Below are positions 46,611 to 58,200 of a stretch of DNA of 64,000 nucleotides, in pieces (the stretch's first letter is position 1; every line of letters starts with the position of its first letter). The notes beneath the pieces are model-generated. The model was not told the origin of the DNA and did not search any database. It worked only from the letters and a program-made list of their open reading frames with translations. The stretch is from Euptelea pleiosperma. Its lineage: Eukaryota; Streptophyta; Magnoliopsida; Ranunculales; Eupteleaceae. The stretch lies in the NCBI GenBank assembly GCA_035048495.1, contig CM068548.1, forward strand, positions 13,133,464 to 13,197,463, given 5' to 3'. Made by a program: the position numbers and the translations under genes.

Positions 46611-48902
46611 TTACATGTTCCAGTAGCCTCTCCCACTTGTAGCAGAGGGAGACCTAACATTCTCAAACCACCCCCAATACTGAGGGTTGCATTGTGCCGG
46701 TGACGACACGGTCGGCCTCGGCGTAAACGGACCTGCTGATCCTCTCCAAAATGTCAAACACTTCATTAAAACATCCCCCAATTTCCCTTCGTTAATCGCA
46801 TCGTAAACCTTCTCTATATGCTCTCCTGGACTAGTCTTCTTCGCACCGCTAAGAAGCTCCGTCCCGACGTCGGTCCTTATGAATTGGTATATCGGATAAG
46901 TCCTGCATTTCTTAATTCTATTTGGTATTGGGAAATCGCCATTATCGAATCTCTCCCTTGCCTTCACTATCTCCTCTCCCAATCTTGCCTTCAATTCATC
47001 TTGAAAGATTGGTATCTGCTTAAATATTGAATAACCGCTTTCGCTCCCTTCTAATTTATTTTCAGGATCATTAAGCGCTTTCTCAACAAGCACTTCACGC
47101 AGTTGGAGGAAAAGTGAGTAAGATGGGTTCGTGGGATCGTCAAGGTAGGAGAAGACTGGCTGGTTTTCTATGACCTGCAAGAGCTCCTTCTCGCAGAAAC
47201 GGGCTTCAAGCAATGACCCATCCTCAGCAGTATAAAGAGTTTTCCTTGCAACTTGTTGAAGAACATGCTTTACGATTTCCCTCATATTCTCCTCCAAATG
47301 ACGTAGATCGATCGCCTGGCAAAGCGCCACCATGTATGTCGCGGACATGAGCTTTAAGATTTCAATAGCTTCTGCACTCTTTCTTGCGGAAATCAAACCG
47401 AGGGAGTTCACATCCTGGTTGTGTTGTTCGGCGCTTTGGACATGCGTCGTCACCGGGTTAGCCAAGTATTGGAGCTCCGAGCAGTAAGCGGCCATGGCAA
47501 TTTCTGCACCTTTGAACCCATAGTCCAAACTTGGGTTAGGTCCACCACTCAGATTGGAAGGCAAGCCATTGTTGTAGTAATCGCAGACAAGTTCAGAGAA
47601 TTGAGCAAACATGAGCTTCCCAATAGCAGCGAGGGCAATCCTTAGATTATCCATGGAGACCCCAATTGGTGTCCCTTGAAAATTCCCTCCGTGCAGAGCG
47701 AGATCACGAGAGACGTCGATCAATGGGTTATCATTGACGGAGTTGATTTCCCTTTCGATCGAATGAGTTGCCATGCGAATTACCTCAATCTGTGGCCCAA
47801 GCCACTGCGGAGACGTTCGGAGCGCATAGCGATCCTGTTTGGGCTTTGTAAGTGGGTCTTTCTCAAGCCGGATCATTATTTCTTTCATGTAATCACTCTC
47901 ATCAAGGAGAAACTCCATGATTGCAGCTGCTTCAATCTGCCCTGGGTGGTGCTTGAGCTCATGAGTCAGCGGGTCGGTGAACTCGGACTTTCCATGCATA
48001 ACTTCACAGAACAACGCAGAGAGAATTTCTGCAAGCAGAGCCAAGATATTCGCATCGAAACACACTGTCGCAGCTACCGCGGACCCGACCGCCGTGCCAT
48101 TCACAAGCGCTAGACCTTCCTTCGCCTGTAGTTCAAAGGGAGTAGAGATTCCAGCTCGCTTCAATGCTTCCATAGCTGTAATCTCTTCACCTTCTAACGT
48201 GACGACTTTCGAATTATGCCGGCCAGTGAGTAATCCAGCAATGTAGGACAATGGAACGAGATCACCCGATGCAGTGATTGTTCCTCTAAGTGGCAATTTT
48301 GGAATCAAGTTTTGGTTCATGAGCTTAGCCATGGCTTCAAGTATCTCCCATCGTATACCAGAGTACCCTTGCATCAGCGTGTTTGTTCGAACAAGCATCG
48401 CTACTTTCGAATAACTTGAGGGAAGATTTTCTTTCCCAATCACACCAGCATTGAGAAACCGAATGAGCTCGGTCTGGAGATCAGTGGTCTTGTCTGTACG
48501 TCGGTGTGATGTAGCGCCAAATCCTGTTGTTACACCATATGTATCAGTCCCTAGAGCAATATTGTCCGCAACCCATTGGGCACTTTTTGCCACACGGTCC
48601 CTTGCGACGGCTCCGTCGAGGTTAACCTTCACGTCGGACCGACTAGCAATTGCGGCGACATGAGCAACACTGAGGGTGGTGCCTTGGAGATCAACGGTTT
48701 GGACCTGCTTGAATTGTGACACCATGCGATGGACTTCGTCGAAGTGGGAACACTGAAGGGCCTCAGCAGCTTTCTTCCAGTGTGCCGGGATTGACGCATG
48801 GGAGTTTCCCGTTGGGCAAAATGGGTTTTTTCCATCTATGTGGAGAGGGATTGTGGGGGGACGGTTGGCGTCGATTGGCCGTGGGATACCGTTGCCCTCC
48901 AT
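46611..48902 (-). CDS. Phenylalanine ammonia-lyase, intronless (PAL copy 2)
   Basis: Uninterrupted 763-residue frame from ATG 48902 to a stop at 46611. Converts L-phenylalanine to trans-cinnamate and ammonia, the entry step of phenylpropanoid metabolism; PALs are cytosolic homotetramers. Visible features: catalytic Tyr122 in [16 protein letters not shown]; the MIO-forming Ala211-Ser212-Gly213 in [17 protein letters not shown]; Phe149-Leu150 in IRFLNAG, the pair found in Phe-specific rather than Tyr-using enzymes; and [16 protein letters not shown] and [12 protein letters not shown]. Most angiosperm PAL genes have an intron near the SHRRT codons, but none is present here. The C terminus runs WRGSAGPF and then about 35 further residues ending GRGYWNM, where typical angiosperm PALs end soon after this point. 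The divergent N terminus, missing intron and GPF end recall gymnosperm PALs. A 15-residue stretch near residue 28-42 is absent from copy 1. No lesion is seen. Confidence 0.93.
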   Translation of the reverse strand: MEGNGIPRPIDANRPPTIPLHIDGKNPFCPTGNSHASIPAHWKKAAEALQCSHFDEVHRMVSQFKQVQTVDLQGTTLSVAHVAAIASRSDVKVNLDGAVARDRVAKSAQWVADNIALGTDTYGVTTGFGATSHRRTDKTTDLQTELIRFLNAGVIGKENLPSSYSKVAMLVRTNTLMQGYSGIRWEILEAMAKLMNQNLIPKLPLRGTITASGDLVPLSYIAGLLTGRHNSKVVTLEGEEITAMEALKRAGISTPFELQAKEGLALVNGTAVGSAVAATVCFDANILALLAEILSALFCEVMHGKSEFTDPLTHELKHHPGQIEAAAIMEFLLDESDYMKEIMIRLEKDPLTKPKQDRYALRTSPQWLGPQIEVIRMATHSIEREINSVNDNPLIDVSRDLALHGGNFQGTPIGVSMDNLRIALAAIGKLMFAQFSELVCDYYNNGLPSNLSGGPNPSLDYGFKGAEIAMAAYCSELQYLANPVTTHVQSAEQHNQDVNSLGLISARKSAEAIEILKLMSATYMVALCQAIDLRHLEENMREIVKHVLQQVARKTLYTAEDGSLLEARFCEKELLQVIENQPVFSYLDDPTNPSYSLFLQLREVLVEKALNDPENKLEGSESGYSIFKQIPIFQDELKARLGEEIVKARERFDNGDFPIPNRIKKCRTYPIYQFIRTDVGTELLSGAKKTSPGEHIEKVYDAINEGKLGDVLMKCLTFWRGSAGPFTPRPTVSSPAQCNPQYWGWFENVRSPSATSGRGYWNM

Positions 48903-49010
48903 TACCGGAATTTGATCGGAAATTTTGGTTGAGGAGGAGGAGATGATAGGGTGAGAGTTGGGGATGGTTGGATAGTGTAAATTGTTTTGAGATTAGAAAG
49001 GAGAGGGAGG

Positions 49011-49158
49011 TGTATATATAGTGAGGACTGAGAGGAATGGGGTTGGGCTGCGTCAACGGTCAAGTGTGGGTTGTTGGACTCCAAGCACTTGCATGGAAGG
49101 GGGTTGGAACTTGGAAGATATCCTTATTTTTCCTCTAAAAAACTGAGGGATGGTTGGT
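49011..49158 (-). promoter_or_regulatory. PAL copy 2 promoter elements
   Basis: On the minus strand: a TATA box (CTATATATACA, about 49011-49021) some 110 bp upstream of the ATG; two adjacent TTGAC cores (49051-49056 and 49058-49063; TTGACC is a W-box, the WRKY site); and ACCAACC at 49152-49158, an AC-II element bound by MYB factors in phenylpropanoid promoters. The matches are short, but their arrangement relative to the TATA box is what is expected of a PAL promoter. Confidence 0.5.
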
Positions 49159-49229
49159 GGGCAGTGCACAGTCACTTTCTTTTGGCATTTTTCTATTTGA
49201 CCGTTGACCCAGAAGAGATGCGTGTTAGT

Positions 49230-49656
49230 CATGGTTTTAAAAACGGCCGTTTAAACGGTAACGCCCCAAGCCCGTTTCCGTTAAAACCACTTAAACATGT
49301 TTTAACGGTTTTGAAAAAAATGGCCGTTTTTTGTTTTAATGGCCGCTAAAATCGTTTAAACAGCCGTTTAATTCTGAAAAATTTTGTGAAAAAAAAGGCC
49401 ATTAAATCCGTTAAAATCCGTTTAATTTCCTTTAAAATCTGTTAAATTCCTTTTTTTTTTTTTTTTTTTCAAATTTCAAAATTTGAATTTCAGCGCCATT
49501 TTTTTTCCCGTTATTTTCCGTTAAAATCGTTAAAACTTAAAACCATTAAAATCCGTTTAATTCCTTTTTTTCCATTTTTGCCCGTCCGTTTCAATCCGTT
49601 CAAACAGTAACGCCCCCAGTCCGTTTAACCGTTAAAACGGCCACCTTTAAACCTTG
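49230..49656. mobile_element. hAT-like MITE with perfect 8-bp target duplication
   Basis: GTGTTAGT occurs at 49222-49229 and 49657-49664. The termini CATGGTTTTAAAAACGGCCG and CGGCCACCTTTAAACCTTG are inverted. The interior is dominated by CGTTTAAACGG-like palindromes. It lies about 330 bp upstream of the PAL copy 2 ATG. Confidence 0.82.
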
Positions 49657-49740
49657 GTGTTAGTTATTTCATTGATGTATTTGCCCCATATGCTGTTCAA
49701 CCTCGAATTACCCTTGAGTGGACAGTTAAGATGTTCAAAG

Positions 49741-50066
49741 CATGGGTTTAAAATGGCCGTTTAAACGGTAACGCCCCAAGCCGGTTACCCTAAAAATCGT
49801 TAAAACCAGTTTTTGGTGCTTTGAATTTAACGGCCATTACATTCTGAAAAATTTTGTGAAAATAAACGGCCGTTAAATTCCATTAAATTCTAATTTTTTT
49901 TTCATTTTTGAAATTTTCAATTTCAAAATTTGAATTTCAGTGCCATTTTTCCCATTTTTCTATTAAAATCCATTAAACTCCATTTTTACCCCTGGCCGTT
50001 GCAATCCCTTTTAACGGTAACACCCCCAGTCTGGTATACCGTTAAAATGGTCTCCTTTAAACCTTG
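49741..50066. mobile_element. hAT-like MITE with perfect 8-bp target duplication
   Basis: GTTCAAAG occurs at 49733-49740 and 50067-50074. Termini CATGGGTTTAAAATGGCCG and CCTTTAAACCTTG are inverted. Closely related to its neighbour at 49230-49656, but an independent insertion because the duplication differs. Confidence 0.82.
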
Positions 50067-50074
50067 GTTCAAAG

Positions 50075-51240
50075 TATAGTTAGCAAATCTCCCTTTAAAA
50101 TCCAACTTATTGAAGAAATAAAAATATCGATATTTGAAAAAAATATTTCGAACCACGGGGTAAACATTGCGAAAAAAAAGAAACACAAAATATTCAATAA
50201 TCATAATTTTAAAATTTTCAAAACTCATTCTTGTGTTTTAAGAATTAGAGAATCATTTTTATTTATAATATATGTCACTTATTTTGTATTATTTATAAAT
50301 TTTATTTTTAAAGATTAAAAGATTCTCACACATATGGAGACCTTGATAAATGAGAAATATATTTTGCTTCTATTATACTTATATCACTACTCAGTCCCAT
50401 CATGCGTGTAGGTGTTGTTTGGACTTAAAAAAACATTCAATCTGAAGTCCTCACTAATCAATCTTCTGACTATCTCATCTTTTTTATCATTTTTTTTTGG
50501 GGGTATTATAGTAAGTAGGAACTAGGAAGGAGTCCACTTTGATTGGTGATTTCTAACCATTGGATTTGAGCATTTTATTGTTGTGATTCTTAGCAGTAAG
50601 ATTTGACCTTTTTTTTGAATGGGAGACAGCAATTTTTTATTTTATTTTTGGCCAAGCACCTCAACAAAGACTTTTTCTCTTTATAAGAAAATAATGCAAG
50701 ATATATACCAGCTTGAGAGTCCCCAACAACCCCATGAAAACAAAGGATACCCCCACAATTACTTATAAGAAGATCATGCAACCACCTTGAGAGTCCCCCA
50801 ACAACCCCATGTAAACAAAGGCTACCCCACAATTATTAACGCCGAATAGGACCAAAACTTAGATTGAAAATGTCCAAGAGATAATTTTCTTTTTTCTCCA
50901 AGTAAGAAAGCCTGTAAGAGATCTATGTATATGGTGGGAGTTGGTGAGGAAGGAGTCTATTGTGAAATCCCACTAGACTACTTCCTCTCCACATCATTTT
51001 TTAATTTTCTTTTTGTGGGTGGATGAGCTCTTTCTTCCACTACGAAGTTGTCTCGTCACCTCCTCTAGTGGGCATATCAATTGAGGTATTAAGGACGGAA
51101 GAAGTCATTAGGGCTGGCAATGGGTCGGAACCTTTTTTTTTTTTATTATCGGATCGGTACTAGATCAAAGATTGTTGATCTGATCTCTTATCAGATCGGT
51201 ACGGGATCGACCAGGTTTCGATCAGATACTGACCACCCGA
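50075..51240. other. Intergenic, no gene seen
   Basis: AT-rich. A short direct repeat lies at about 50710-50830 (CTTGAGAGTCCCCAACAACCC twice). No coding sequence or known element was recognised. Confidence 0.5.
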
Positions 51241-51274
51241 TATATATAAAGCACAAGGCACATGCTCCTGTGAC

Positions 51275-51445
51275 TAGCCTTTTGTGATAGGCTCATGGGA
51301 CAGGCCTTGTGGGGTGTGGATTCTGAGAATCCAATGGTGGTTTGCTCTGGCAAAAAGTGAATACCAGCTCAGCGCTATCATAACCGTTGGATTCTAAGAA
51401 TCCATTCTTGACAAGGCCTGTCCCGTGAGCCTGTCAAAAAAGACT
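51275..51445. repeat. Inverted-repeat element
   Basis: GGCTCATGGGACAGGCCTTGT pairs with ACAAGGCCTGTCCCGTGAGCC. Inside, GTGGATTCTGAGAATCC pairs with GGATTCTAAGAATCC. Its inner part (CCAGCTCAGCGCTATCA) recurs inverted at 13350-13380. It is a MITE relic with uncertain ends. Confidence 0.6.
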
Positions 51446-51459
51446 TGTCACGGGAGCCC

Positions 51460-52048
51460 GATTGAATCGGATTTCTTATTGGATCGATACCAAATCAGTA
51501 CCAAACCTGATCCATTGCCAGCCCTGGATGCCGTACTCCCCACATTTGCGTTACAATATTCAAAGCAGGTTGTTGGACCCGGTGTTTGGTGGATCCCACC
51601 AAGAAAATTTTGATATCACTTATTGATAGGGAAAGCATGGCATAGTCAATCGGAAAATTTTGATATATCGTAGGGTAGGTTAATAAGTCGTGTAGGAACA
51701 GTCCACCAATCTGTGCCGTCCAATTAAGACCGTAACATCATTTTCAGTTTTGGTGGTTGCTACTAACTCCAGATTGCATGCAACGGATAATGATATATGC
51801 TCAGCTCAGCCAAAATGTCACGAACTGGTCCTCAAAAGTTCCATGGTGGATTCAATCAAAACCTGAGTTTGCATATGGATTTTTAGAAGAATATCAAGAC
51901 TACCAACCCTGTAGGCCCCAGGAACTGATTGCCATCCTTATCGTCACGATACACGTGGACGAGTGGGCCCCAGCATTTCATGTGTCTCACGGGCCGGGGG
52001 ATGCCTTTAGCCAAAATAGGACCCACCATATAACCACACCAACCCATT
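51460..52048. other. Intergenic, no gene seen
   Basis: An ORF of 168 codons spans 51757-52263 but runs into a repeat at 52049 and shows no recognisable domain or codon pattern, so it is not called. Confidence 0.45.
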
Positions 52049-52150
52049 CAAGGTGTAAAAGGGGGCGCCGTTATAACGGTATAACGGATTGGTGGTGTTA
52101 CCATTTTCTCGTTATAATGGATTGTAACGCACGGGTAAAAATGGTTGGTA
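52049..52150 (-). mobile_element. hAT-like MITE, truncated
   Basis: Begins CAAGGTGTAAAAGGGGGCGC, the reversed end of the family at 49230-49656, followed by CCGTTATAACGGTATAACGG. The other half is missing. Confidence 0.6.
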
Positions 52151-52390
52151 GTACCAAACAGCTGAATAAAATTGTCGTTTGTCAAAATGAACCCCATAAA
52201 TTGAAACTGTGTGTGTGTCAGGCATTGGGCGGTGGATACCATTGCTCGTCATTGCCGGAATAGCTTTGAGATTACAAAGAAGGGATCTGGATACATAGTG
52301 AAGACCATATAGTAAAATCTCGAATTATTCATGAATAATTCTCGAACCGTATGAATTACTATTAAATAAATAATTTTTAAAAAATGAACC

Positions 52391-53290
52391 AAACAACGTC
52401 CTAATCAAGGGTTTGGAAAAATTCGTGCATTTTTTAACATGATCAAATATTTTCTAATAATTCACGAACATTTTTGAATTATTCCCGGATCATTCAGTTT
52501 TGAACAAAAAAAATCATTTTATAAGACAAAAAATTGTGAATATTTTACGTTTTGGAGTTTTTTTTTGCTGAATTTTAATCAACGTACATTTTCCGTACCG
52601 TATTTTTTGCCACAATTGTGTGGACTGAGAAGTGGGGTTGGGGTGCGTCAACGATCAAATCTTTTTGAGACTACGATATTATAGTGAGCAAGAACCAGGA
52701 AGGACACACGTTTTTTGTGTGTTTCACGGAAGATTAATTAGTTGTTATGAACTTTAACATCGTGTTTACGAACACTGGCGGAGCTAGGAAGGTGCCAGGG
52801 GGGAACGTGTTTACAAACACTGACGGAGCTAAGAAAGGGCTGGGGGGAACGTGTTTTCGAACACTGGCAGAGTTAGTAAGGGGGCAGGGGGGCCACGTGC
52901 CCACCCCCTACGTCCTAATCAAGGGTTTGGAAAAAGTCGTGCATTTTTTAACATGAACGAATATTTTCTAATAATTCATAGAATTATTCCCGGATCATTC
53001 AGTTTTGAATATGAAAAATCATTTTATAAGACAAAAATTGCAAATATTTTACTTTTTGGAGTTTTTTTTTTTTGCCGAATTTTAATCGACCATTTCCCGT
53101 ACCGTATTTTTTGCAACAATAGTGTGGACTGAGGAGTGGGGTTGGGGTGCGTCAACGATCAAGTCTTTTCGAGACTACGATATTATAATAAGCAAGAACC
53201 AGGAAAGACACGTTTTTGTGTTTCACAGAAGATTAATTAGTTGCTATGAACTTTATAACAACGTGTTTACGAACACTGGTGGAGCTAGTA
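52391..53290. repeat. Tandem duplication of about 0.5 kb, with an internal 45-bp repeat
   Basis: The stretch from GTCCTAATCAAGGGTTTGG at 52399 to the GTGTTTACGAACACTGG at about 52762 recurs from 52913 to about 53280 (GGGGTTGGGGTGCGTCAACGATCAA, GAGACTACGATATTATA and GCAAGAACCAGGAA in both). Between them, the 45-bp unit CGTGTTTACGAACACTGGCGG is present three times at 52761-52890. No coding content was found. Confidence 0.75.
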
Positions 53291-53339
53291 AGGGGCCAAG
53301 GGGGCCACGTGCCCCTACCCCCCAACTTTCAAAATTTTA

Positions 53340-54265
53340 ATTTCTAAAAGTGCCCTTAAATTTTAATTTAGTGCCTCCCTTCATATTTTAATCCTTTAAA
53401 CCATCCAATACATGACCACCCCTTCAATCGACGACAAATTAAACGCACACACAAGAATGGCACTGTTGTAGCCATTTGATCAATCGACTTTCTTGTTCAT
53501 CCTTGCCCGTGCGAGCCGATAGGTCAGAGAGCTAATAACAACCAATAGGAATCCAAGGAAGCGCGATGGTTTTGAAGTAAAGTGATCAATGTATCATTAT
53601 CATTAATCTTTTTTTCTTTTTTTGAAAGTTAAATATATTGATATAGAAGGGAAAGGTACAAAGAACCATGAAGTCGAGGAGACCTCTGCTACAAAGGCAC
53701 AAAACAAAACGGGAGGAAGAAGCTATGGATTCCTCAACTACAGTTAAGATGGTCCTTAACTCTAGTTGCTTTTTAATATTAGGACAGTTGTCGTTTAACT
53801 AGTTGTGTCCTGATAAAAAAATTTCTCCCAACAACCCTGAAAGCAAAGGTTAACCACCCAATGTTTGATGAAGAGGAGAAGACAAAGACTAAGGTTGAAA
53901 ATGTCCCAAGGGATAATTTTCTCTCCAACAAACAAAGCCTGTGTGTATGGATATGTGATGGGAGATGGTGAAGACGGAGTCCTATTCTGAGACAAAACTC
54001 AACAGGACTACTTCCTCTTAACACCGTTTTTATTTTATTTTGATAAAAGCTAGAGTTAGGCACGGCACCTATCGGCTATATTAATAAAAACGAAATTACG
54101 TGTAGATGAATATAATTACGATCTCTATTTAGGTGTAAACTCTTTTTCCACATCAATAAAGTTTTCCTCCCTCAGTGGGAGATTCATTAAAAAATAAATA
54201 AATTGTTGAACCCGGTATTTGGTGTAGGAAATTATTAGATAACGACCTGATAGGTTAGTCCTAAT
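53340..54265. other. Intergenic, no gene seen
   Basis: AT-rich. The minus-strand ORFs at 53779-54063 match nothing recognised. Confidence 0.45.
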
Positions 54266-54530
54266 CATGTTTTAAAAATGGCCGTTATAACAATTCAGAC
54301 CTCCCCCCGTTACCTCGCATACTGTTAAAATGCCCAGATAATAACGGCTGTTATTTTCTGAAAAAAGTTGAGGAAAAAAAGGCCGTCATTTCCATTATTT
54401 TCCATTTTTTTGAATTCCAGCTCCATTTTTTCCGTTATTTTCCAATTTTTTTCCCTGAGTAACAGCGGTTGTAACAGAAAAATGGTAACGCCACCAGTCC
54501 GTTGTACCGTTCGGCCCCTTTTAAACCTTG
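54266..54530. mobile_element. hAT-like MITE with perfect 8-bp target duplication
   Basis: GTCCTAAT occurs at 54258-54265 and 54531-54538. Termini CATGTTTTAAAAATGGCCG and CGGCCCCTTTTAAACCTTG are inverted. A short family member. Confidence 0.82.
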
Positions 54531-54774
54531 GTCCTAATGATTACATTCTTTGGATGGTTAGGGAAAACATGAAGCAGTCAATCAGAAACTTTATTCAGTC
54601 GGTTATTTTTTTCTGTTGATGGAAAATTAACATCTCATCACTTGGATGTTCCCTTGATCGAATCATCGAAAAACATCTCATGAGAATTCAGTGGATTCGT
54701 TATTCATGGATTTGTGTCCGCTTATGTGGGTATATTTGATCACTGATTATTGCAGGATCCACGGCCAAGAATAG

Positions 54775-55222
54775 GGCCGTTATTTTAGAAAAAATAACGC
54801 CCCAAGCCCATTTCCATCAAGCACGTTTTGACACTTTGAATTTAATGACCATTTTTTTTTGGTTTTAACAGCCGTAAAAATCGTTTTCAAAGCCGTTAAA
54901 TTCTGAAAAATTTTGTAAAAAAAAAAACGGCCGTTAAATCTGTCAAATTCCATTTTTTTGTTTAATTTCAAAATTTGAATTTCAGCACCACTTTTTCCAT
55001 TTTTTTCCGTTAAAATCCATTTTTTTTAATTTTTCCCATTTTTGCCCCTGTCCGTTTCAACGGTAGCGTGCCGATAGATACGATTTATGGTAAATCCACT
55101 GAGGTTGAGCCGGGGGAATCCTACCGGTCGAATGGTACCTACTTCAACCTATCAGTCGAGTGCAGGCCTTCCCGTTCCAAGTCGAGTCCAGTCCGTTAAA
55201 CAGTTAAAACGGCCTCCTTTAA
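54775..55222. mobile_element. hAT-like MITE at the duplication breakpoint, with an internal insertion
   Basis: Family sequence from GGGCCGTTATTTTAG to CGGCCTCCTTTAAACC, but the final TTGG and flanking duplication are missing. Instead the sequence passes directly into the MAG4 duplicate at about 55224. About 125 bp of unrelated sequence (from GTGCCGATAGATACG, around 55068-55190) interrupts the right arm. Confidence 0.65.
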
Positions 55223-55287
55223 ACCAAAAATAACATTTTTGACCTTAACCAAAAACTTGTTAAAAACTGCATGGGGAAAGGAATCAC

Positions 55288-58200
55288 CTCAGCTTCACGA
55301 GTCAAGTAAGTGAGTAGTAACAAAGCCTCATTTCGAATAACCTAGCAGGCACTCAGCAGACAGCACAATCAGTTTTGGGAAGATCCATCAACAGCATGAG
55401 CAGCACAAAACTGATTCTTTTTTCATAAAGGAAAAGTTCCAAAAATCAAATATTACAAAAACAAAGTCTAATATCATTATATTTGTTTGTCATATAAAGG
55501 TGGAAGACAATTCAGGGAGTTAAAACACAAAATCTCAAGGCTCAAGTAAGCACTAGGTACAGTACTTTGCTCTTTTATCATAACTTCTTGAAAGGAAACC
55601 CTATAATAGAATTTGATGAAGTAAAAATATCAAACAGTAATACCTCGCGATCCATAAGCATATCCATAAGACGAGTTATTCCACGAGGAATGGTAAGAAT
55701 TGCTTCTTGTAACCTGAAACAGGAATCTCGGAAAAATTTCATCTCAAGATGACTCAGTGAATCCAGAATTCTAACAGCACTGAAACATGGCTAAAGATGC
55801 ATCTCAATGTAGCTATGATCAGGGTACCTATTTGGAGAATTTGTAAGAAGGGCTGTCAAAAGTTGAAGTGTATAGTATCGGACATAGAAGTCCTCCTCCA
55901 CCTGCCCAAGTACCATAATGATAAGTTCTACAGCTATATACACAACACTCAGAGATTATTTGAATCTAGAGACAAAATAAGCCAAGGGAACCCTCACCAA
56001 CAAACTTAGAAGAAGAGAAATGTTTTCTGCTTCTCTGGAAAGCAAATCAGAGTTCATTAAAGTCGGTGGCTTTATTCCTTGTGCAGGATCAACGGGAGTC
56101 AAAGCGCTTACAAGAGTTTCCAGGGCACCACGAACCTTCAGATGTCCAATGAAAGAATATATTATCAGACCAGTAAGTACCAACAAAAAGGAAAGAAAAT
56201 GTTTATAATAAAAAGTAATGAAACAAGTTCCCAGGAAAGAAAGAATAGAAATAGCTAATCAGACAAAATAAACCACCCATGCAGATGAAGAAAGGCTACC
56301 AAACACAGAAGATATGTGTGACTTATTTTCTGTAAATTGCAGTATGGTAGATTGCATGAAGCACAGAAATGGTTTTTCTATACTGATAAAAGGAATAATA
56401 TCTCAACAATACCACACAGGGTAAGGGTGTGAGCACCCTGTGAAAATCTAGTCCGGTATTTTTTCCAGACAACATTTCAGCAATACAGCATAGTTCATCT
56501 TTCAAGTCAGGAGCTAATTTCCATTGCTGGACTTGGTATCTAACTGAAAATAGAAACCAAATGGTTGACTGAATCAAGCTTCCATAAGAGAAAAATGAAC
56601 ATAGAACAGAAGAGAAGATCTACAAACCATCTCTACATCATCACGCTCTTCCTTTAAGACACCCATAAGCACTGGGAAGCCTGTGACCAAAAGTAACAGA
56701 AGCATATTATATTTATATATGTTATGCATGAGGGAATATAAATAACATGTTACTGTTTTTCTACACATGATAGAAGCACTTACCCATTGCCCCAAATGCT
56801 AGCTGGGTAGAACGACTTTCTGCTACAACAGACTGAAGTTCAGCTATAGCAGCACGTCTGTCCTCTGCTATGACACCATTGCTTATACGGTCGAGCAAGC
56901 GTTCAACATAGCTATTGAAATTGAAACAAGCCATGCAATAGATTAATTACAGAAATAAAATAAAAACCTCAAACAACAATGAATCTCTTTGGCGATAAAC
57001 AATAAGTAGATATAAGGTTAGGACGACCAAACGCACACCAATGATAGATAAGTAGAAAAATGTTCCAAATTTAGTTGATTGAACAAGCGAGAAAAAAGTG
57101 GACTTTTGACTAGGAAAGAGAGCAATCCTAGCCAAATTACAGTAACCTTTTATAATTAAACAGAAGTAAATATTTGGTAGTTGATAAAAAGAAGTCTGAG
57201 TTGCATGGTGTATAGGCACAACATTGGTTCCTGGTAAACATACACGTTAACCGAAAAAAAATTTAGAGAAATAATAGTATATCATTATCATCATCGTCAC
57301 AGCCTTATCCTAACCATCTGGGGTCAGCTAGATGACCCTAAACAGTTGGGGTAACAATGCAAGCACAGAGGAAAAATTCCTAGTAGGTAGCTCAGACCTG
57401 TCTGTGTGCATATTTTTGAAACCTCAAAAAGATAAAACAATTTTTCCCAAGGAAGCAAAGATTATAATTTCTACAAACTTGTTAAAATTGCAAACAAATG
57501 CATGAAATTTTCAATAACAAGCCAAATTCTAAAGTTGAAAGTGTCATCATGTACAAGCACTCATAAGCATTGGATGATGGTATCTCATCAGATAAAATGC
57601 ATGTCCAACAAAAAACGCCTAAGTTTCCACATGTAATATGAAATACGACACTCGATAGACAGTAATTCATATGCGCTAACCATAGAGTAAGTGACTAGAT
57701 AAGCAAGTACAAGAAAGCACTGTATGCTGTTTTATAATTCATGCTGTATGTTGTTACTAAATTCAACACAGCATATCCCAAGCCTTGAGAAAAGATGAAG
57801 CTATTTAACTACTCCAAAACCAAAAAATAACTTTTCATGAAATAAGAATTCATGCACACTTTATGCTTCTTCTAGGCTCTTTACTTGGAATAACTATGCT
57901 CAATTTCAGCCTAGGAATTTGGGATAACTACAGCTTAATTGGTACAACAGAAAGTTCCCAAGAAAGAGAAGTTCCACGAAAAATCTCTCTTAAGTTGTCA
58001 TTAGGAATCTCCCAAGTTGACTTGGTTCTGTATATAGCAAGTCAACTTAATGCTAGGAAACAAGACTTGGTCAAATGAACACAGAGGATAAGTCTGACAT
58101 GGATTTTCATTCTTTCATTTCCAAAACAATGGAGTCCGACTATTCTTGGCCAATTAGGAATCCCCAGCTGAGTCCCAAATTGGAAACCTCTATTCTGTTT

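Noticed and set aside
51757..52263. 168-codon plus-strand ORF
   Set aside because: Its last part is a truncated MITE at 52049-52150, and the rest shows no domain or codon bias.
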